From Verrucomicrobiaceae bacterium (GTDB taxonomy: Bacteria > Verrucomicrobiota > Verrucomicrobiia > Verrucomicrobiales > Verrucomicrobiaceae), in contig JADJPM010000004.1 in the NCBI GenBank assembly GCA_016713245.1, positions 1,922,001-1,986,000 on the forward strand: a DNA stretch of 64,000 bases, read 5' to 3'. A program made the translations under genes and the position numbers. Under the pieces are notes generated by a model. It was not told the DNA's origin, searched no databases, and saw only the letters and a program-made list of their open reading frames with translations. Shown in pieces: positions 19,001 to 28,608 of this stretch; the first letter of the stretch is position 1, and each line of letters starts with the position of its first letter.

Positions 19001-19355
19001 CCAGCTCGGCGTCGATGTCGGCCCGCCGCTCTCCGACGTGAAGGTGAAGCCCCCCGAAGCCCTCCTCAGCGACATTTTGGACCCCAACCGCATGTTCGAA
19101 GCCCGCTGGAGCGGCTACCAGATCGAAACCACCGACGGCCGCACCCTCGCCGGCCTCATCCAAAGCGAAACCACCGACGCCATCGTCCTCGCCATGCCCG
19201 GCGGCGCGAAAGAAACGCTCTCGCGGAGTGCGATCAAAGACATGAAGAGCCTGGATCGCACCCTGATGCCGGATGGCCTCGAAGCCGCGATCTCGAAGGA
19301 GCAGATGAGTGACCTGCTGGCGTTTTTGCGGAGCACGGGTGCCCCCACCCGCTGA
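16008..19355 (+). CDS. Secreted DUF1080 / membrane-bound dehydrogenase / cytochrome c fusion protein
   Basis: The 1,115-residue product has a signal peptide (MRFLTSVLSALSVVSIISAQ), a DUF1080 (3-keto-disaccharide hydrolase, LamG-like) domain of about 240 residues (ISGRGYGYVATKENYRDYHL, EWNRLEVTAKGDTLQYFVNG), a beta-propeller dehydrogenase domain (EESMKRIQLDGPYEVQLVAA, LLTDENGDGRMDKAV), a helical repeat region and a haem domain with ICITCHKHG (CxxCH). The combination points to periplasmic breakdown of oxidised (3-keto) sugars, by analogy. An ATG nine bases upstream is also possible. It is divergent from blaI across the two candidate operators. Its last 61 codons recur almost unchanged at 32981-33173. 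Confidence 0.88.
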   Translation: MRFLTSVLSALSVVSIISAQPVTKKIDLLEVIKSGNVEHHVNPKMDFHDDPKDIWTFAKDGTFNISGRGYGYVATKENYRDYHLVIEFKWGTKTWGAREKKAKDNGILLHAYGPHGAYSDTWMASIEAQIIEGGVGDILVLSPKLADGTELTTSLSAEFALDRDKEKIWKAGSPRQTVTKGRINWKGRDEDWSDTVGFRGKNDVESPSGEWNRLEVTAKGDTLQYFVNGALINEAFDCKPAEGKILLQTEGAEMIVRRYELYPLGEFKEKWSAIQASGGSDIGAVRDGQSEALSPEESMKRIQLDGPYEVQLVAAEPLVLDPVEATWDEKGRLFVADMRDYPLGPPNPGDPWLSRIQLLTDENGDGRMDKAVTFADHMDNVQGLLPYDGGLIATTRSQILFLKDTDGDNKADLIKPLIRGFNPKHSQLQVSAPRWGPDGCVHFNNGLDAKEIYPADAPTKVVGIPGSNFKWNPKTGEITPTGGKGQYGGAFDDYGHHFYCSNRNPLMFTVMPYEAMLRNPHAGITQVHEDIATPGAETRVYPLQITHTTADAHAGTNTACSGLGVYRGHLMPELKNNVFVPDPTGQLVTRYKIEPNGASLKATRVGDRTEFFRSSDEWSRPVNFTTGPDGAIYICDIYRRWIDHARFFPEEFVKTHDMRQGENHGRIWRVVPKGYVGVKALADSGKATDRLKATLQHPERELFLKIPTITDTKELAAILTKHGDDPWMAKMVASVAAKNMGHILSQLGDGFFNHFSATKSDTIRTFAAGSLADGDADDIKSLLTLLQKQPGELLWWKPALLQGFAKLPKGHEDAAKEIAALQTKIDTIIADAKAPLDQRLAVLPLLASRKWAAVEPVVKNLLTTTQPLELTAATVALLKKFSATSTSPLIYELLPKAGPGLKRDLVTILTANATTALELFKRMEKGEFPPAWVDVEKRWAYQRGKGEMAELAKKLFGEANSDRAKVVTSYLDAAKKPGDAKKGQQIFATICITCHKHGQLGVDVGPPLSDVKVKPPEALLSDILDPNRMFEARWSGYQIETTDGRTLAGLIQSETTDAIVLAMPGGAKETLSRSAIKDMKSLDRTLMPDGLEAAISKEQMSDLLAFLRSTGAPTR

Positions 19356-19365
19356 AAAGAACAAA

Positions 19366-19383
19366 GCGGACGAGGGCGTCCGC
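19366..19383. repeat. GCGGACG palindromic repeat, copy 1
   Basis: GCGGACG-AGGG-CGTCCGC hairpin in the 37-bp gap between two convergent stop codons (19355 and 19393). Identical 18-bp copies are at 33186-33203 and 33282-33299. Position suggests a bidirectional terminator or REP-like repeat. Confidence 0.7.
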
Positions 19384-19392
19384 GCTCCGCGT

Positions 19393-20124
19393 TCACTGAA
19401 AGGCTGCCATCAGGCAGGCGATTTCGTCGTCCACGTTCTCGCCGTGGCCGAGAGTGGTCTTGACGGTCTGGCGGAGGACTTCCCCGTAGCGCTGGCGGAG
19501 CCGGTGAATGGCCACGCGCAGGGCGGCGTCGGTCATGCCGAGGCGTTGGGCCAGTTCGGTTTGCGGGGAGAGGCTCTCGGTGGTGTTGATGAAGGGCTTG
19601 AGGGCATTGAAGAGCTCCGTCTGGCCTTTGTCGGCGTAGCGTTGGGCGAGGAGGGACACGACGCCTTCCATCACCGTGATGGCCCATTGCCGCTCGAAGA
19701 CGCGGTCCGGCGTGAGGTCGTCCATCGGCTCGGGGATGAGGCAACGTGCTTCCGCGTCCACGGCATCAAAGGAGAGCAGGACGGCTCCACCACCACGTTT
19801 TTGACGGTTCTCCCGGCGATGTGCGCTGTTGAGGTGATTGCTGGCGGCGGTGAGCAGGTAGCTGCGCAGCCTGCCGTGGTTTGCATCCGCACGGGCGAAG
19901 TCGTTGCGCTCCAGCAGCTCGGCAAAGAGGCCCTGCGTCAAATCCTCGGCATCATGGGGCGAGTTTCCGCGTGACCGGATGAAGGCATATACGGGCGGCC
20001 AATACAGCTCACAGATCTCCGCCAGCGCCTTTTCACGATCCGCTGGATCAACTGCTGCGGCCCGCATGATCAGGCTCCATTGGGTGGTGGGGAAGGGTTT
20101 GAGGCGGCTGTTTCCTGGGTCCAT
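19393..20124 (-). CDS. ECF-type RNA polymerase sigma factor (PVC type)
   Basis: The 243-residue protein has sigma region 2 near residues 30-100 (LAEICELYWPPVYAFIRSRG, DAEDLTQGLFAELLE, LRSYLLTAASNHL) and region 4 near 190-230 (LAQRLGMTDAALRVAIHRLR). The long linker between regions 2 and 4 is usual for PVC sigma factors of this kind. It lies 57 bp downstream of a large Ser/Thr kinase gene on the same strand. Kinase-linked ECF sigma factors are a known PVC theme; the kinase may control its activity (inference). Confidence 0.9.
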   Translation of the reverse strand: MDPGNSRLKPFPTTQWSLIMRAAAVDPADREKALAEICELYWPPVYAFIRSRGNSPHDAEDLTQGLFAELLERNDFARADANHGRLRSYLLTAASNHLNSAHRRENRQKRGGGAVLLSFDAVDAEARCLIPEPMDDLTPDRVFERQWAITVMEGVVSLLAQRYADKGQTELFNALKPFINTTESLSPQTELAQRLGMTDAALRVAIHRLRQRYGEVLRQTVKTTLGHGENVDDEIACLMAAFQ

Positions 20125-20181
20125 AGGGCAACGTTGTTAGCGAGAACCTTTCGGCAGGCCAAGCATTAAGCCAATGGCGTG

Positions 20182-23100
20182 TCATTCCCGTTTCTCGATC
20201 CACAGCACATACCCAAAGGGGATGGCGTTGGAACTGCTGGCCAACAGGGTGAAATTCGTCTCTCGCTTCAGCGTAGCGCTTTCCAATGTCTCCACGGTGA
20301 GCCGGTCACGGTCCGTCGCCCGCCAGGCACCGTTGGCATTCAGCCACAGATGGTCACGCAGCCGCACGGCGTCCTTGCCCAGCAGCTTCACCCGCCCGTC
20401 GAAACCCACCGGCTGCTCGGGGTGAGCACTGCGAGGTAACGGTAAGCTCCACACCTGCCCAGCCTCGTCCAGAAGGTGCAGCGAGTCGTGAAAAGAAGAG
20501 ATCTGGCGCACCGCCTTCATTTCCGGCTCCGGCTGCCATTTCACCGGCCCCTCCCAGCCCCAGACGGAAACGGTGCCGTCGTGATGCAGCGTGGCGGCGT
20601 GGGTTTGGGTCACGGCTAGGCCCTTGACGTTTTGCAGCGCCGCCGCCTCAGGCTGCGGCCAGCGTGGGGTGCCCAGCCCCTGGGCTTGATTTACGTCCTC
20701 CATCGCCTCTTCGTAGCGTTTGCCAAAGACTACCGCCTGCCCACCTCCCAGCAGCGCCACGCCGTGGTGACTGCCGCAGGCCGCGTCCACGATCTGCTCG
20801 CCTTTCAGACGGCCCGGCAGTGCCATCTCCCTCATCGGGTGAAAGCGCAGGCCGCCCGCCTTTTCGATGAAGCAATGATAGCCCGCGTAACTGTGTGCGA
20901 TTTTCCGGATGCCGGTGAAATCCGCCTTCCCGTCTGAGGAAACCGTTTCCCCATTGGCCCGCAGCGCCATCCAGTGGTCCGCGCCTCCCGCGACATCCAC
21001 GAAGTCTTCATAAGCGGCGAACTTGGCGATCTCTGGCGGCTTGCCGTTCATCATGACCCCGGAGGCGCGCAGTCGGCCCGGCTCGGCTGCGACCGTCACT
21101 GCCAAATGTTTCGCTTCGCTCACCCCCGCCAGCTTCAGCGCCTCCGCCTCGCTGAGGCCGTCCAGGTTGATGACTTCAATGTCCCGCAGCAGGTGCCCGG
21201 TTTGCAGGGTGATCACACCGCGTGTCAGGCGCTGATCCTCGGCGATGGGTAGCAGCTCGCCATTGAGCCGCCCAATGAGGCGGTTGCCGATGGTGTAAAA
21301 CTCCAGGATCATCTCATCCCCCGCCGCCTGGAGTACGCCGGGCAGGAGCTTCTTCTGGATGATGTTCGCCTTACGGGTCAGGACGTCATAATGCGCCAGG
21401 GAAACGCTGGGATTGGCAGTGCCTCCGCCACCTAGCTGAAGACGATAGCCTTCCTGTCGGGGAGGCGGGAAGGTAGTCTGCCGCAGGGTCAGGGTGGCGA
21501 CTACGGGGGTCGGCGCTTTGTCCGAGATCCGCAGCTTCACCCGCACGCCCGCATTGGCGGCGCTGAAGGCCGTCAGCCCGGCACCAGGCGCATCCTTAGG
21601 CACCGTGAAATCCAGCCAACCGTCCGGCTTGAGCGTGACCTTGCCTTTCAGCCCCACAATGGCATCTACCTCCGCCTGGGAGGTGAGCACCGGGGTCCAT
21701 TGTCCGGCGGGGAATGCTGGCTTAGCCGTTGAAGGCGGAGGAACGGAGGCTGGAGGAACCGCCGCCCTACTGATCGCGGATGCGATGGTCGGCACGGAGC
21801 TGTCCACGCCGAGCACGTTCAGGGCGTCGGCCTCGCTGAGGCCGTCGAGGTTGATCAGTTCGGCCTGGGTGACGATGACCCAGCTGCCTTGGAAGCGCAG
21901 GAAGTCGGCAGGGGCGGCCTCGGGCAGCTCCCGGGTGCCTTGGATCACGCCGTCACGCTTCAGGATGAGCAGCCGCCCCACGCAGACGATCTCCATGAGC
22001 ATCTCCTGGCCCACGGGGGCTAGGCCGCCGTGGGGCAGCCCTCCCAGCTTGAATTCATCGTTGGCACCTCCGTGGAAAATGGAGGCACCGTTGCCCCAGA
22101 GACTGACTTTGGCCTTGCTGGTACCGCGCATGAAGACGTTGAAGTTGCCCTTCTCCGAGAGCCGCTTCCAGCGCAGCCGGATGCCGCCGTTTTGCACCTT
22201 GCCAATGCGCGGCACCTGATTGGCGATCCACAGTTCTTCTTTGACCAGACTCAGTCCGCCATCTTTGGCGATTTCTTCCCGGGTGACTTTGCGGGACGTC
22301 TTCCCGCCAACAAGAATCGTTTGCCCCGGCCAGTCCACCTTCGCCCATTCGTGCTTGGGCACTGTCGTGGCAGGTAGGGCGCTTGGTACCCCGAGCGCTG
22401 CATTGGGCGGAACGGCTGCGGCTGGCGGACCCGCCTGCCCACCTTGCCAAAGCATCCAGCCACCAACCGCCAGCGCGGCGGCGATACCCACGGCCAGCAG
22501 GGGCTTGAGCGTGCCGCGCTTGGTCTCCGGCACGCTATGGGCGGAGGCGGGCTTGCGTTTGTGCGCCCCGCTGATGCGCGTCACGTCGTCCCCGATCTGC
22601 CCGGCCTGCTGGTAGCGGCGGGCGGGGTTCTTATCCATGGCCCGCATGACCACACCGTCGATCTTCTTGTCCACGGGGGGCTTGGTTTTCTTCGAGGGAG
22701 GCTCGAAGACGCCCGCCGGACGCTCGCCGGTGAGCATTTCATAGAAAACGACGCCGAGGGCGTAGATGTCTGCGCGGTGGTCCACCTGCTGGGGGTGCTC
22801 CCACTGCTCCGGGGCCATGTAGTGCGGCGTGCCCATGGCGGTGCCGGTCTGCGTGAGGCCGGTCATGAGCGCCTCCTCCGTGCCGGTGATCATCTTGGCC
22901 AGGCCGAAGTCAGCGATCTTCACGACGCCCCGCTTGTCGATGAGGATGTTTGCGGGCTTGATGTCGCGGTGGGTGATGCCCTGGTCGTGGGCGTATTGCA
23001 GCGCCTCGCAGATCTGCGGGACGATGGCGAGCGCCTGCGTGGGCTGCAGCTCTTTGGATTTGATGAGCTGGCCCAGGTCCGTGCCATCCACATACTCCAT

Positions 23101-23580
23101 GAGGAAGTAGAAGAGCGGGTCCGCCCCGGTGCGCTCCGTCCCCAGCTCGCCGAAGTCGTAGAGAATGACAATGTGCGGATGGCTGAGCCGGGCGAGCACC
23201 TGTGCCTCCCGCTCGAAGCGCAGGGCGAAGTCCACCTCATGCCCCGGCGCGGCCACCATGATCTTCAGCGCGACGAGGCGGTTCAGGCGCGGCTGGCGTG
23301 CCTTGTAAACCGCGCCCATGCCGCCTGCGCCGAGCACGTCCAGGATCTCCAGATCGGGGAAGATGCGGCGCAGCATTTCCACACTAGGCACGCCACCAGG
23401 CCGGAGCATCTGGGAAGGCGTGGGCGCAGGCACGGCGAGGGTCTTGTCTCCCTCCGCCGCCTCCACCGCCGCCGCCGGGGTGGCGCTGGCGAGCATGCAC
23501 TTTGGGCAGAAGCCCTCCGGGAAGCTAGCTGGGATGGCCGTGGCGCAGGTCGGGCAGGTGCGGGCTGGGGAGTCAGGCAT
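20182..23580 (-). CDS. Transmembrane Ser/Thr protein kinase with RCC1-like extracytoplasmic region
   Basis: The 1,132-residue protein starts with a zinc-ribbon-like segment (CPTCATAIP...GFCPKCM), followed by a complete Hanks-type kinase domain: GAGGMGAVYKARQ, VALKIM, HRDIKPANILI, DFGLAKM and GTPHYMAPEQ. One TM segment (LLAVGIAAALAVGGWMLW) follows. The outer half has two LamG/DUF1080-like segments, each ending VINLDGLSEAEALKLAG or a close variant, and RCC1-like repeats (GGADHWMALRANGETV, GSHHGVALLGGGQAVVFG, HAATLHHDGTVSVWG). It is probably a sensor kinase of the inner membrane. The start at 23580 is chosen so that the zinc ribbon is N-terminal. Divergent from the giant secreted protein gene. 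Confidence 0.9.
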   Translation of the reverse strand: MPDSPARTCPTCATAIPASFPEGFCPKCMLASATPAAAVEAAEGDKTLAVPAPTPSQMLRPGGVPSVEMLRRIFPDLEILDVLGAGGMGAVYKARQPRLNRLVALKIMVAAPGHEVDFALRFEREAQVLARLSHPHIVILYDFGELGTERTGADPLFYFLMEYVDGTDLGQLIKSKELQPTQALAIVPQICEALQYAHDQGITHRDIKPANILIDKRGVVKIADFGLAKMITGTEEALMTGLTQTGTAMGTPHYMAPEQWEHPQQVDHRADIYALGVVFYEMLTGERPAGVFEPPSKKTKPPVDKKIDGVVMRAMDKNPARRYQQAGQIGDDVTRISGAHKRKPASAHSVPETKRGTLKPLLAVGIAAALAVGGWMLWQGGQAGPPAAAVPPNAALGVPSALPATTVPKHEWAKVDWPGQTILVGGKTSRKVTREEIAKDGGLSLVKEELWIANQVPRIGKVQNGGIRLRWKRLSEKGNFNVFMRGTSKAKVSLWGNGASIFHGGANDEFKLGGLPHGGLAPVGQEMLMEIVCVGRLLILKRDGVIQGTRELPEAAPADFLRFQGSWVIVTQAELINLDGLSEADALNVLGVDSSVPTIASAISRAAVPPASVPPPSTAKPAFPAGQWTPVLTSQAEVDAIVGLKGKVTLKPDGWLDFTVPKDAPGAGLTAFSAANAGVRVKLRISDKAPTPVVATLTLRQTTFPPPRQEGYRLQLGGGGTANPSVSLAHYDVLTRKANIIQKKLLPGVLQAAGDEMILEFYTIGNRLIGRLNGELLPIAEDQRLTRGVITLQTGHLLRDIEVINLDGLSEAEALKLAGVSEAKHLAVTVAAEPGRLRASGVMMNGKPPEIAKFAAYEDFVDVAGGADHWMALRANGETVSSDGKADFTGIRKIAHSYAGYHCFIEKAGGLRFHPMREMALPGRLKGEQIVDAACGSHHGVALLGGGQAVVFGKRYEEAMEDVNQAQGLGTPRWPQPEAAALQNVKGLAVTQTHAATLHHDGTVSVWGWEGPVKWQPEPEMKAVRQISSFHDSLHLLDEAGQVWSLPLPRSAHPEQPVGFDGRVKLLGKDAVRLRDHLWLNANGAWRATDRDRLTVETLESATLKRETNFTLLASSSNAIPFGYVLWIEKRE

Positions 23581-23724
23581 CGGGAGCAGGAATGAGGGTT
23601 TCACCCTAATCATTGCGTCATTCGCACGGAAATGTTACGGGGAATGCACGATGCACGCCTCCCCTGAGAAAATAAATGCATCGGACGGTAACATCCCTCT
23701 CCGAAAAGCACAGATAATCACGCC

Positions 23725-26700
23725 ATGAAACACCGCCTTTTGCCCACCCTGATTCTTTTCGCCGCCTGGAGTCTGCTGCCTGCGGTGCTGTCCGCCCAAC
23801 AGATCTCCGTGGCCGATGTGGTCGTGACGGAGGAGGATGGGCAGGCGGTTTTCACCCTCACTCTCTCGCAGGCTGTCTCTACGCCGGTGACGGTGAATTA
23901 TGAAACGACGGACGCCACGGCGGTGGCTGCGGAAGACTACACCGCCACCAGCGGCATGGTGACCTTCCCAGCCAATGTGCTGACGAGGACGGTTTCTGTG
24001 CCCATCATCAATGACAGCGAGGGCGAACTGGATGAGACCTTTTATCTGAACCTGAGCAACGTCAGCGCCAATGCCAACATCGCCACCGACTCCGCAGTCG
24101 GCACCATCTTGGAAAGTGACATCACTGCCCTGAACTGGGACCCCGGCAGCGCCGACCTTGGCAGCGTGGCGCAGACGGGCAGTGCCACACCGGTGGGGCG
24201 GCGCTACTTCAAGATCACCACGCAGACGACTCTACGCGGCGGCTGGCGCACCGCCCTTCAAGTCACGGCGGGGGAAGCCGATCTCCATGCTAGCCAGGGC
24301 AGCCTGCCCACGCCGGGCTCCGCCGCACTTGCCTCAGGCCGGACGGGCTCGGACGGCTGGGTCGTGAGCAACGATAGTTTCACAGCCGGAGCTGTCTGGT
24401 ATGTGCTGGTGGATGTCACCAACCCCGCCACCTGGCGTCTCTATTCCGGGGATGTGTTTGTGCAGGACATGGGCACGCTGCAATACACCGACACGAATGG
24501 CAACAGCGCCTACACCATCGGCGAGCCGGTGCTGCCTTCCGGCAGCGGGACCGTGGCCATCGGGCCGGAGGGCATGCGCTTTTTCACTGGAGCCTCACCT
24601 TCCGGCACTCCGGCATGGAGCCTGTGGTTGAATGGGGACAACCGTGATCTGGCGGTGCGTCAGGGGGCTGTGCCCTTTCATGGCAGTGGCCCGCGCGATC
24701 ACGTACAGTCCGGGGCGATGCTGATGGTGCCAGATTACATCGACAGCGGTTTCACCCAGTTCTTCAGCGTCGAGGGAAATCCAGGGGAGACCGTCAATCT
24801 CGACTCCCGCATTCAGAGCGTCACCGACATCGCCTTCGAGTCCACCCAGGCGAATGTGAACGTCACCGCCGCGCCCTTCCGCGTGTACCGAGTGCAGGTT
24901 CCAATTGACCAGATCGCCTGGGATGTGGCCGTCACCGCTCATTCCGGGAATCCGAACCTCTGCGTGCGCCGGGATGTTGTGCCCTCCGAATGGTTCAATG
25001 ATGCCATATCCGAGGTTGATGATGGCGCAGCGACGGACAGCGTGACGCTGGTGCCCCCCACCCTGACCAATGGCACTTGGTTCATCACGGTGTATGGCAC
25101 AGGCAGCCATCAGTTCACCCTGCGCAATGGCATTCCCGTCATCACGCCGATGAACTATGTGGACACGAAGATCAATGACCTGATCACTCGCGCGGGCTGG
25201 CGCTACTACGCGGTGAGTGACATTCCTTCGCAGCTCGGCTCGCTCGGCTGGCAGTTGGAACTGGCCAACCAGGTGCCCGGCACGGAGATCGCCATCCGGC
25301 GCAATGCCGTGCCAGGCCGCTGGCGCAATCACAATGGCTTTGGACAGACATCGTATGGAGGCGGCTCGCATGTGGACAACTCCCGCTCCACAGGTCTGCT
25401 GCAGATTCCGGGTCACGAGGCGGACATCTGGTATGTCGGCATCTACTGGCCATCCGCCCCGCTGGGGGCTTTCACGCTTCAAGCCACGGATCTTTCCCAA
25501 ACGCCGGTGGCCTTCGCCGGTGGCAGCACCTCAGTCAGCGGGCACACGGCGGATGACTGGCGCTGGTTCCGTGTGGATGTGCCCCCCGGGGTGCTGGGCT
25601 GGGATGTTCGGCTGCGGGATGTGAGTGGTGGCGGTCCGCAGATGGTGGTCAGGCGGGATCTGCTGCCCGCGTCAGCGAACTCGACAAACGATTCCAATTT
25701 TTACTACGGAAGGTCAATGACCTGGCCCAGCGGGTATCAATGGATTCAGGGAACGGACTGGACAGGTCGCTACACCAATGCAGCCAACCATCGTTTCTTG
25801 GCGGCGATGGGCCGTCCACTGGAGCCGGGCACCTATTATGTTGGGGTTTACAACGGTAACTACCCCGCCGAATCAACCTCCTACACGTTGGAGAGCCGAG
25901 GCATCGGCGCGGGGCAGTTTTACCCAGTCACGGATCTGGCCTTTGCCGCAGGCAGCAGCGCCACTATCAGCGGGCTGGAGCCGCGCGAACCACGTTACTT
26001 CAAAGTCACGGTCCCGGCCAATATGCGGAGCTGGGAGATCACGCTTGATCCCATCCTGGGCGAGATGATGCTGGCGGTGCGGCGAGGCTATGTTCCAGCC
26101 GTCGGCGCTGATGACGGTACGCAAGGTAGCTACGGCGACCAGCAGTCCCGTGTGCAGAAGGTGGGGGTCGAGCGGCACGTCATCCTACCTGCTTCCGGCC
26201 AGGACTACCTTGAGCCAGGGGATTATTACCTTGCTGTCGTCTCCGAAGGGCAGAACCCGAGCGGCAGCACGATAGGCAGTGGCCCTGTCAGCGGCACTTT
26301 GACAAGCCGGGGGGCGCTGGTTGTCACCGATCTGGGGACGGCCAGTGAGGTGGGGGTGGGCGGGCCGGTGGGCTTGGTGGGTGGCCAGCTCAAGGCGTTC
26401 CGCTTCAGCGTGCCCGCCGGGACCAGCCAGCTCGAACTGCGCCTCAGTGACCGCGTGGGCCAGCCTTTGATGACACTCAACGGCGGCCTGCGCCTGCCGG
26501 GCATCAGCATTTACGACTACGGTGCGGACGATGGCGATGCGGACCTATACGACTCCGGCACAGGCCTCATCTCCATCGCCAACCCCGCTCCCGGTGACTA
26601 CAGCCTCATGGTCTATGCCGGCAGCGACTTTTCCAGCAGTTACGACGAAGACGCCGACCCCGCCTCCGCCACCCTACTGGTGCAGGCCGTGGGGCCGGTG

Positions 26701-28608
26701 CCGGTGGTTTTCAACGGGGGAACCGCGTCCGTGGGCGATCAGGGCGCTGGCTCCTGGAAGTATTTCCGCATTGACGTGCCTGCTGGGGTGCTGGGCTGGG
26801 ATGTTCGGCTGCGGGATGTGAGTGGTGGCGGTCCGCAGATGGTGGTCAGGCGGGATCTGCTGCCCGCGTCAGCGAACTCGACAAACGATTCCAATTTTTA
26901 CTACGGAAGGTCAATGACCTGGCCCAGCGGGTATCAATGGATTCAGGGAACGGACTGGACAGGTCGCTACACCAATGCAGCCAACCATCGTTTCTTGGCG
27001 GCGATGGGCCGTCCACTGGAGCCGGGCACCTATTATGTTGGGGTTTACAACGGTAACTACCCCGCCGAATCAACCTCCTACACGTTGGAGAGCCGAGGCA
27101 TCGGCGCGGGGCAGTTTTACCCAGTCACGGATCTGGCCTTTGCCGCAGGCAGCAGCGCCACTATCAGCGGGCTGGAGCCGCGCGAACCACGTTACTTCAA
27201 AGTCACGGTCCCGGCCAATATGCGGAGCTGGGAGATCACGCTTGATCCCATCCTGGGCGAGATGATGCTGGCGGTGCGGCGAGGCTATGTTCCAGCCGTC
27301 GGCGCTGATGACGGTACGCAAGGTAGCTACGGCGACCAGCAGTCCCGTGTGCAGAAGGTGGGGGTCGAGCGGCACGTCATCCTACCTGCTTCCGGCCAGG
27401 ACTACCTTGAGCCAGGGGATTATTACCTTGCTGTCGTCTCCGAAGGGCAGAACCCGAGCGGCAGCACGATAGGCAGTGGCCCTGTCAGCGGCACTTTGAC
27501 AAGCCGGGGGGCGCTGGTTGTCACCGATCTGGGGACGGCCAGTGAGGTGGGGGTGGGCGGGCCGGTGGGCTTGGTGGGTGGCCAGCTCAAGGCGTTCCGC
27601 TTCAGCGTGCCCGCCGGGACCAGCCAGCTCGAACTGCGCCTCAATGACCGCGTGGGCCAGCCTTTGATGACACTCAACGGCGGCCTGCGCCTGCCGGGCA
27701 TCAGCATTTACGACTACGGTGCGGACGATGGCGATGCGGACCTATACGACTCCGGCACAGGCCTCATCTCCATCGCCAACCCCGCTCCCGGTGACTACAG
27801 CCTCATGGTCTATGCCGGCAGCGACTTTTCCAGCAGTTACGACGAAGACGCCGACCCCGCCTCCGCCACCCTACTGGTGCAGGCCGTGGGGCCGGTGCCG
27901 GTGGTTTTCAACGGGGGAACCGCGTCCGTGGGCGATCAGGGCGCTGGCTCCTGGAAGTATTTCCGCATTGACGTGCCTGCTGGGGTGCTGGGCTGGGATG
28001 TTCGGCTGCGGGATGTGAGTGGTGGCGGTCCGCAGATGGTGGTCAGGCGGGATCTGCTGCCCGCGTCAGCGAACTCGACAAACGATTCCAATTTTTACTA
28101 CGGAAGGTCAATGACCTGGCCCAGCGGGTATCAATGGATTCAGGGAACGGACTGGACAGGTCGCTACACCAATGCAGCCAACCATCGTTTCTTGGCGGCG
28201 ATGGGCCGTCCACTGGAGCCGGGCACCTATTATGTTGGGGTTTACAACGGTAACTACCCCGCCGAATCAACCTCCTACACGTTGGAGAGCCGAGGCATCG
28301 GCGCGGGGCAGTTTTACCCAGTCACGGATCTGGCCTTTGCCGCAGGCAGCAGCGCCACTATCAGCGGGCTGGAGCCGCGCGAACCACGTTACTTCAAAGT
28401 CACGGTCCCGGCCAATATGCGGAGCTGGGAGATCACGCTTGATCCCATCCTGGGCGAGATGATGCTGGCGGTGCGGCGAGGCTATGTTCCAGCCGTCGGC
28501 GCTGATGACGGTACGCAAGGTAGCTACGGCGACCAGCAGTCCCGTGTGCAGAAGGTGGGGGGTCGAGCGGCACGTCATCCTACCTGCTTCCGGCCAGGAC
28601 TACCTTGA
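23725..28608 (+). CDS. Giant secreted repeat protein, N-terminal part (Calx-beta, PPC-like repeats); ends at a frameshift
   Basis: Signal peptide (ending LLPAVLSAQQ), then a Calx-beta domain at about 25-130 (DETFYLNLSNVSANANI), then beta-sandwich modules resembling bacterial pre-peptidase C-terminal domains (ADDWRWFRVDVPPG; RYFKVTVPANMRSWEI). From residue 622 a 399-residue block is repeated three times with almost no change. In copy 3 a G run has six Gs (28557-28562) where copies 1 and 2 have five, so the frame hits a stop at 28608. A one-base deletion at 28747-28750 restores the original frame, which continues to 32955. If both indels are sequencing errors the gene is 23725-32955, about 3,076 residues. 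A surface or secreted adhesin-like role is likely; function unknown. Confidence 0.8.
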   Translation: MKHRLLPTLILFAAWSLLPAVLSAQQISVADVVVTEEDGQAVFTLTLSQAVSTPVTVNYETTDATAVAAEDYTATSGMVTFPANVLTRTVSVPIINDSEGELDETFYLNLSNVSANANIATDSAVGTILESDITALNWDPGSADLGSVAQTGSATPVGRRYFKITTQTTLRGGWRTALQVTAGEADLHASQGSLPTPGSAALASGRTGSDGWVVSNDSFTAGAVWYVLVDVTNPATWRLYSGDVFVQDMGTLQYTDTNGNSAYTIGEPVLPSGSGTVAIGPEGMRFFTGASPSGTPAWSLWLNGDNRDLAVRQGAVPFHGSGPRDHVQSGAMLMVPDYIDSGFTQFFSVEGNPGETVNLDSRIQSVTDIAFESTQANVNVTAAPFRVYRVQVPIDQIAWDVAVTAHSGNPNLCVRRDVVPSEWFNDAISEVDDGAATDSVTLVPPTLTNGTWFITVYGTGSHQFTLRNGIPVITPMNYVDTKINDLITRAGWRYYAVSDIPSQLGSLGWQLELANQVPGTEIAIRRNAVPGRWRNHNGFGQTSYGGGSHVDNSRSTGLLQIPGHEADIWYVGIYWPSAPLGAFTLQATDLSQTPVAFAGGSTSVSGHTADDWRWFRVDVPPGVLGWDVRLRDVSGGGPQMVVRRDLLPASANSTNDSNFYYGRSMTWPSGYQWIQGTDWTGRYTNAANHRFLAAMGRPLEPGTYYVGVYNGNYPAESTSYTLESRGIGAGQFYPVTDLAFAAGSSATISGLEPREPRYFKVTVPANMRSWEITLDPILGEMMLAVRRGYVPAVGADDGTQGSYGDQQSRVQKVGVERHVILPASGQDYLEPGDYYLAVVSEGQNPSGSTIGSGPVSGTLTSRGALVVTDLGTASEVGVGGPVGLVGGQLKAFRFSVPAGTSQLELRLSDRVGQPLMTLNGGLRLPGISIYDYGADDGDADLYDSGTGLISIANPAPGDYSLMVYAGSDFSSSYDEDADPASATLLVQAVGPVPVVFNGGTASVGDQGAGSWKYFRIDVPAGVLGWDVRLRDVSGGGPQMVVRRDLLPASANSTNDSNFYYGRSMTWPSGYQWIQGTDWTGRYTNAANHRFLAAMGRPLEPGTYYVGVYNGNYPAESTSYTLESRGIGAGQFYPVTDLAFAAGSSATISGLEPREPRYFKVTVPANMRSWEITLDPILGEMMLAVRRGYVPAVGADDGTQGSYGDQQSRVQKVGVERHVILPASGQDYLEPGDYYLAVVSEGQNPSGSTIGSGPVSGTLTSRGALVVTDLGTASEVGVGGPVGLVGGQLKAFRFSVPAGTSQLELRLNDRVGQPLMTLNGGLRLPGISIYDYGADDGDADLYDSGTGLISIANPAPGDYSLMVYAGSDFSSSYDEDADPASATLLVQAVGPVPVVFNGGTASVGDQGAGSWKYFRIDVPAGVLGWDVRLRDVSGGGPQMVVRRDLLPASANSTNDSNFYYGRSMTWPSGYQWIQGTDWTGRYTNAANHRFLAAMGRPLEPGTYYVGVYNGNYPAESTSYTLESRGIGAGQFYPVTDLAFAAGSSATISGLEPREPRYFKVTVPANMRSWEITLDPILGEMMLAVRRGYVPAVGADDGTQGSYGDQQSRVQKVGGRAARHPTCFRPGLP

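Noticed and set aside
28557..28562. Programmed ribosomal frameshift at the G6 run
   Set aside because: The same position in units 1 and 2 is G5 and in frame, and the paired G4 run restores the frame; error or mutation explains this without a programmed event.
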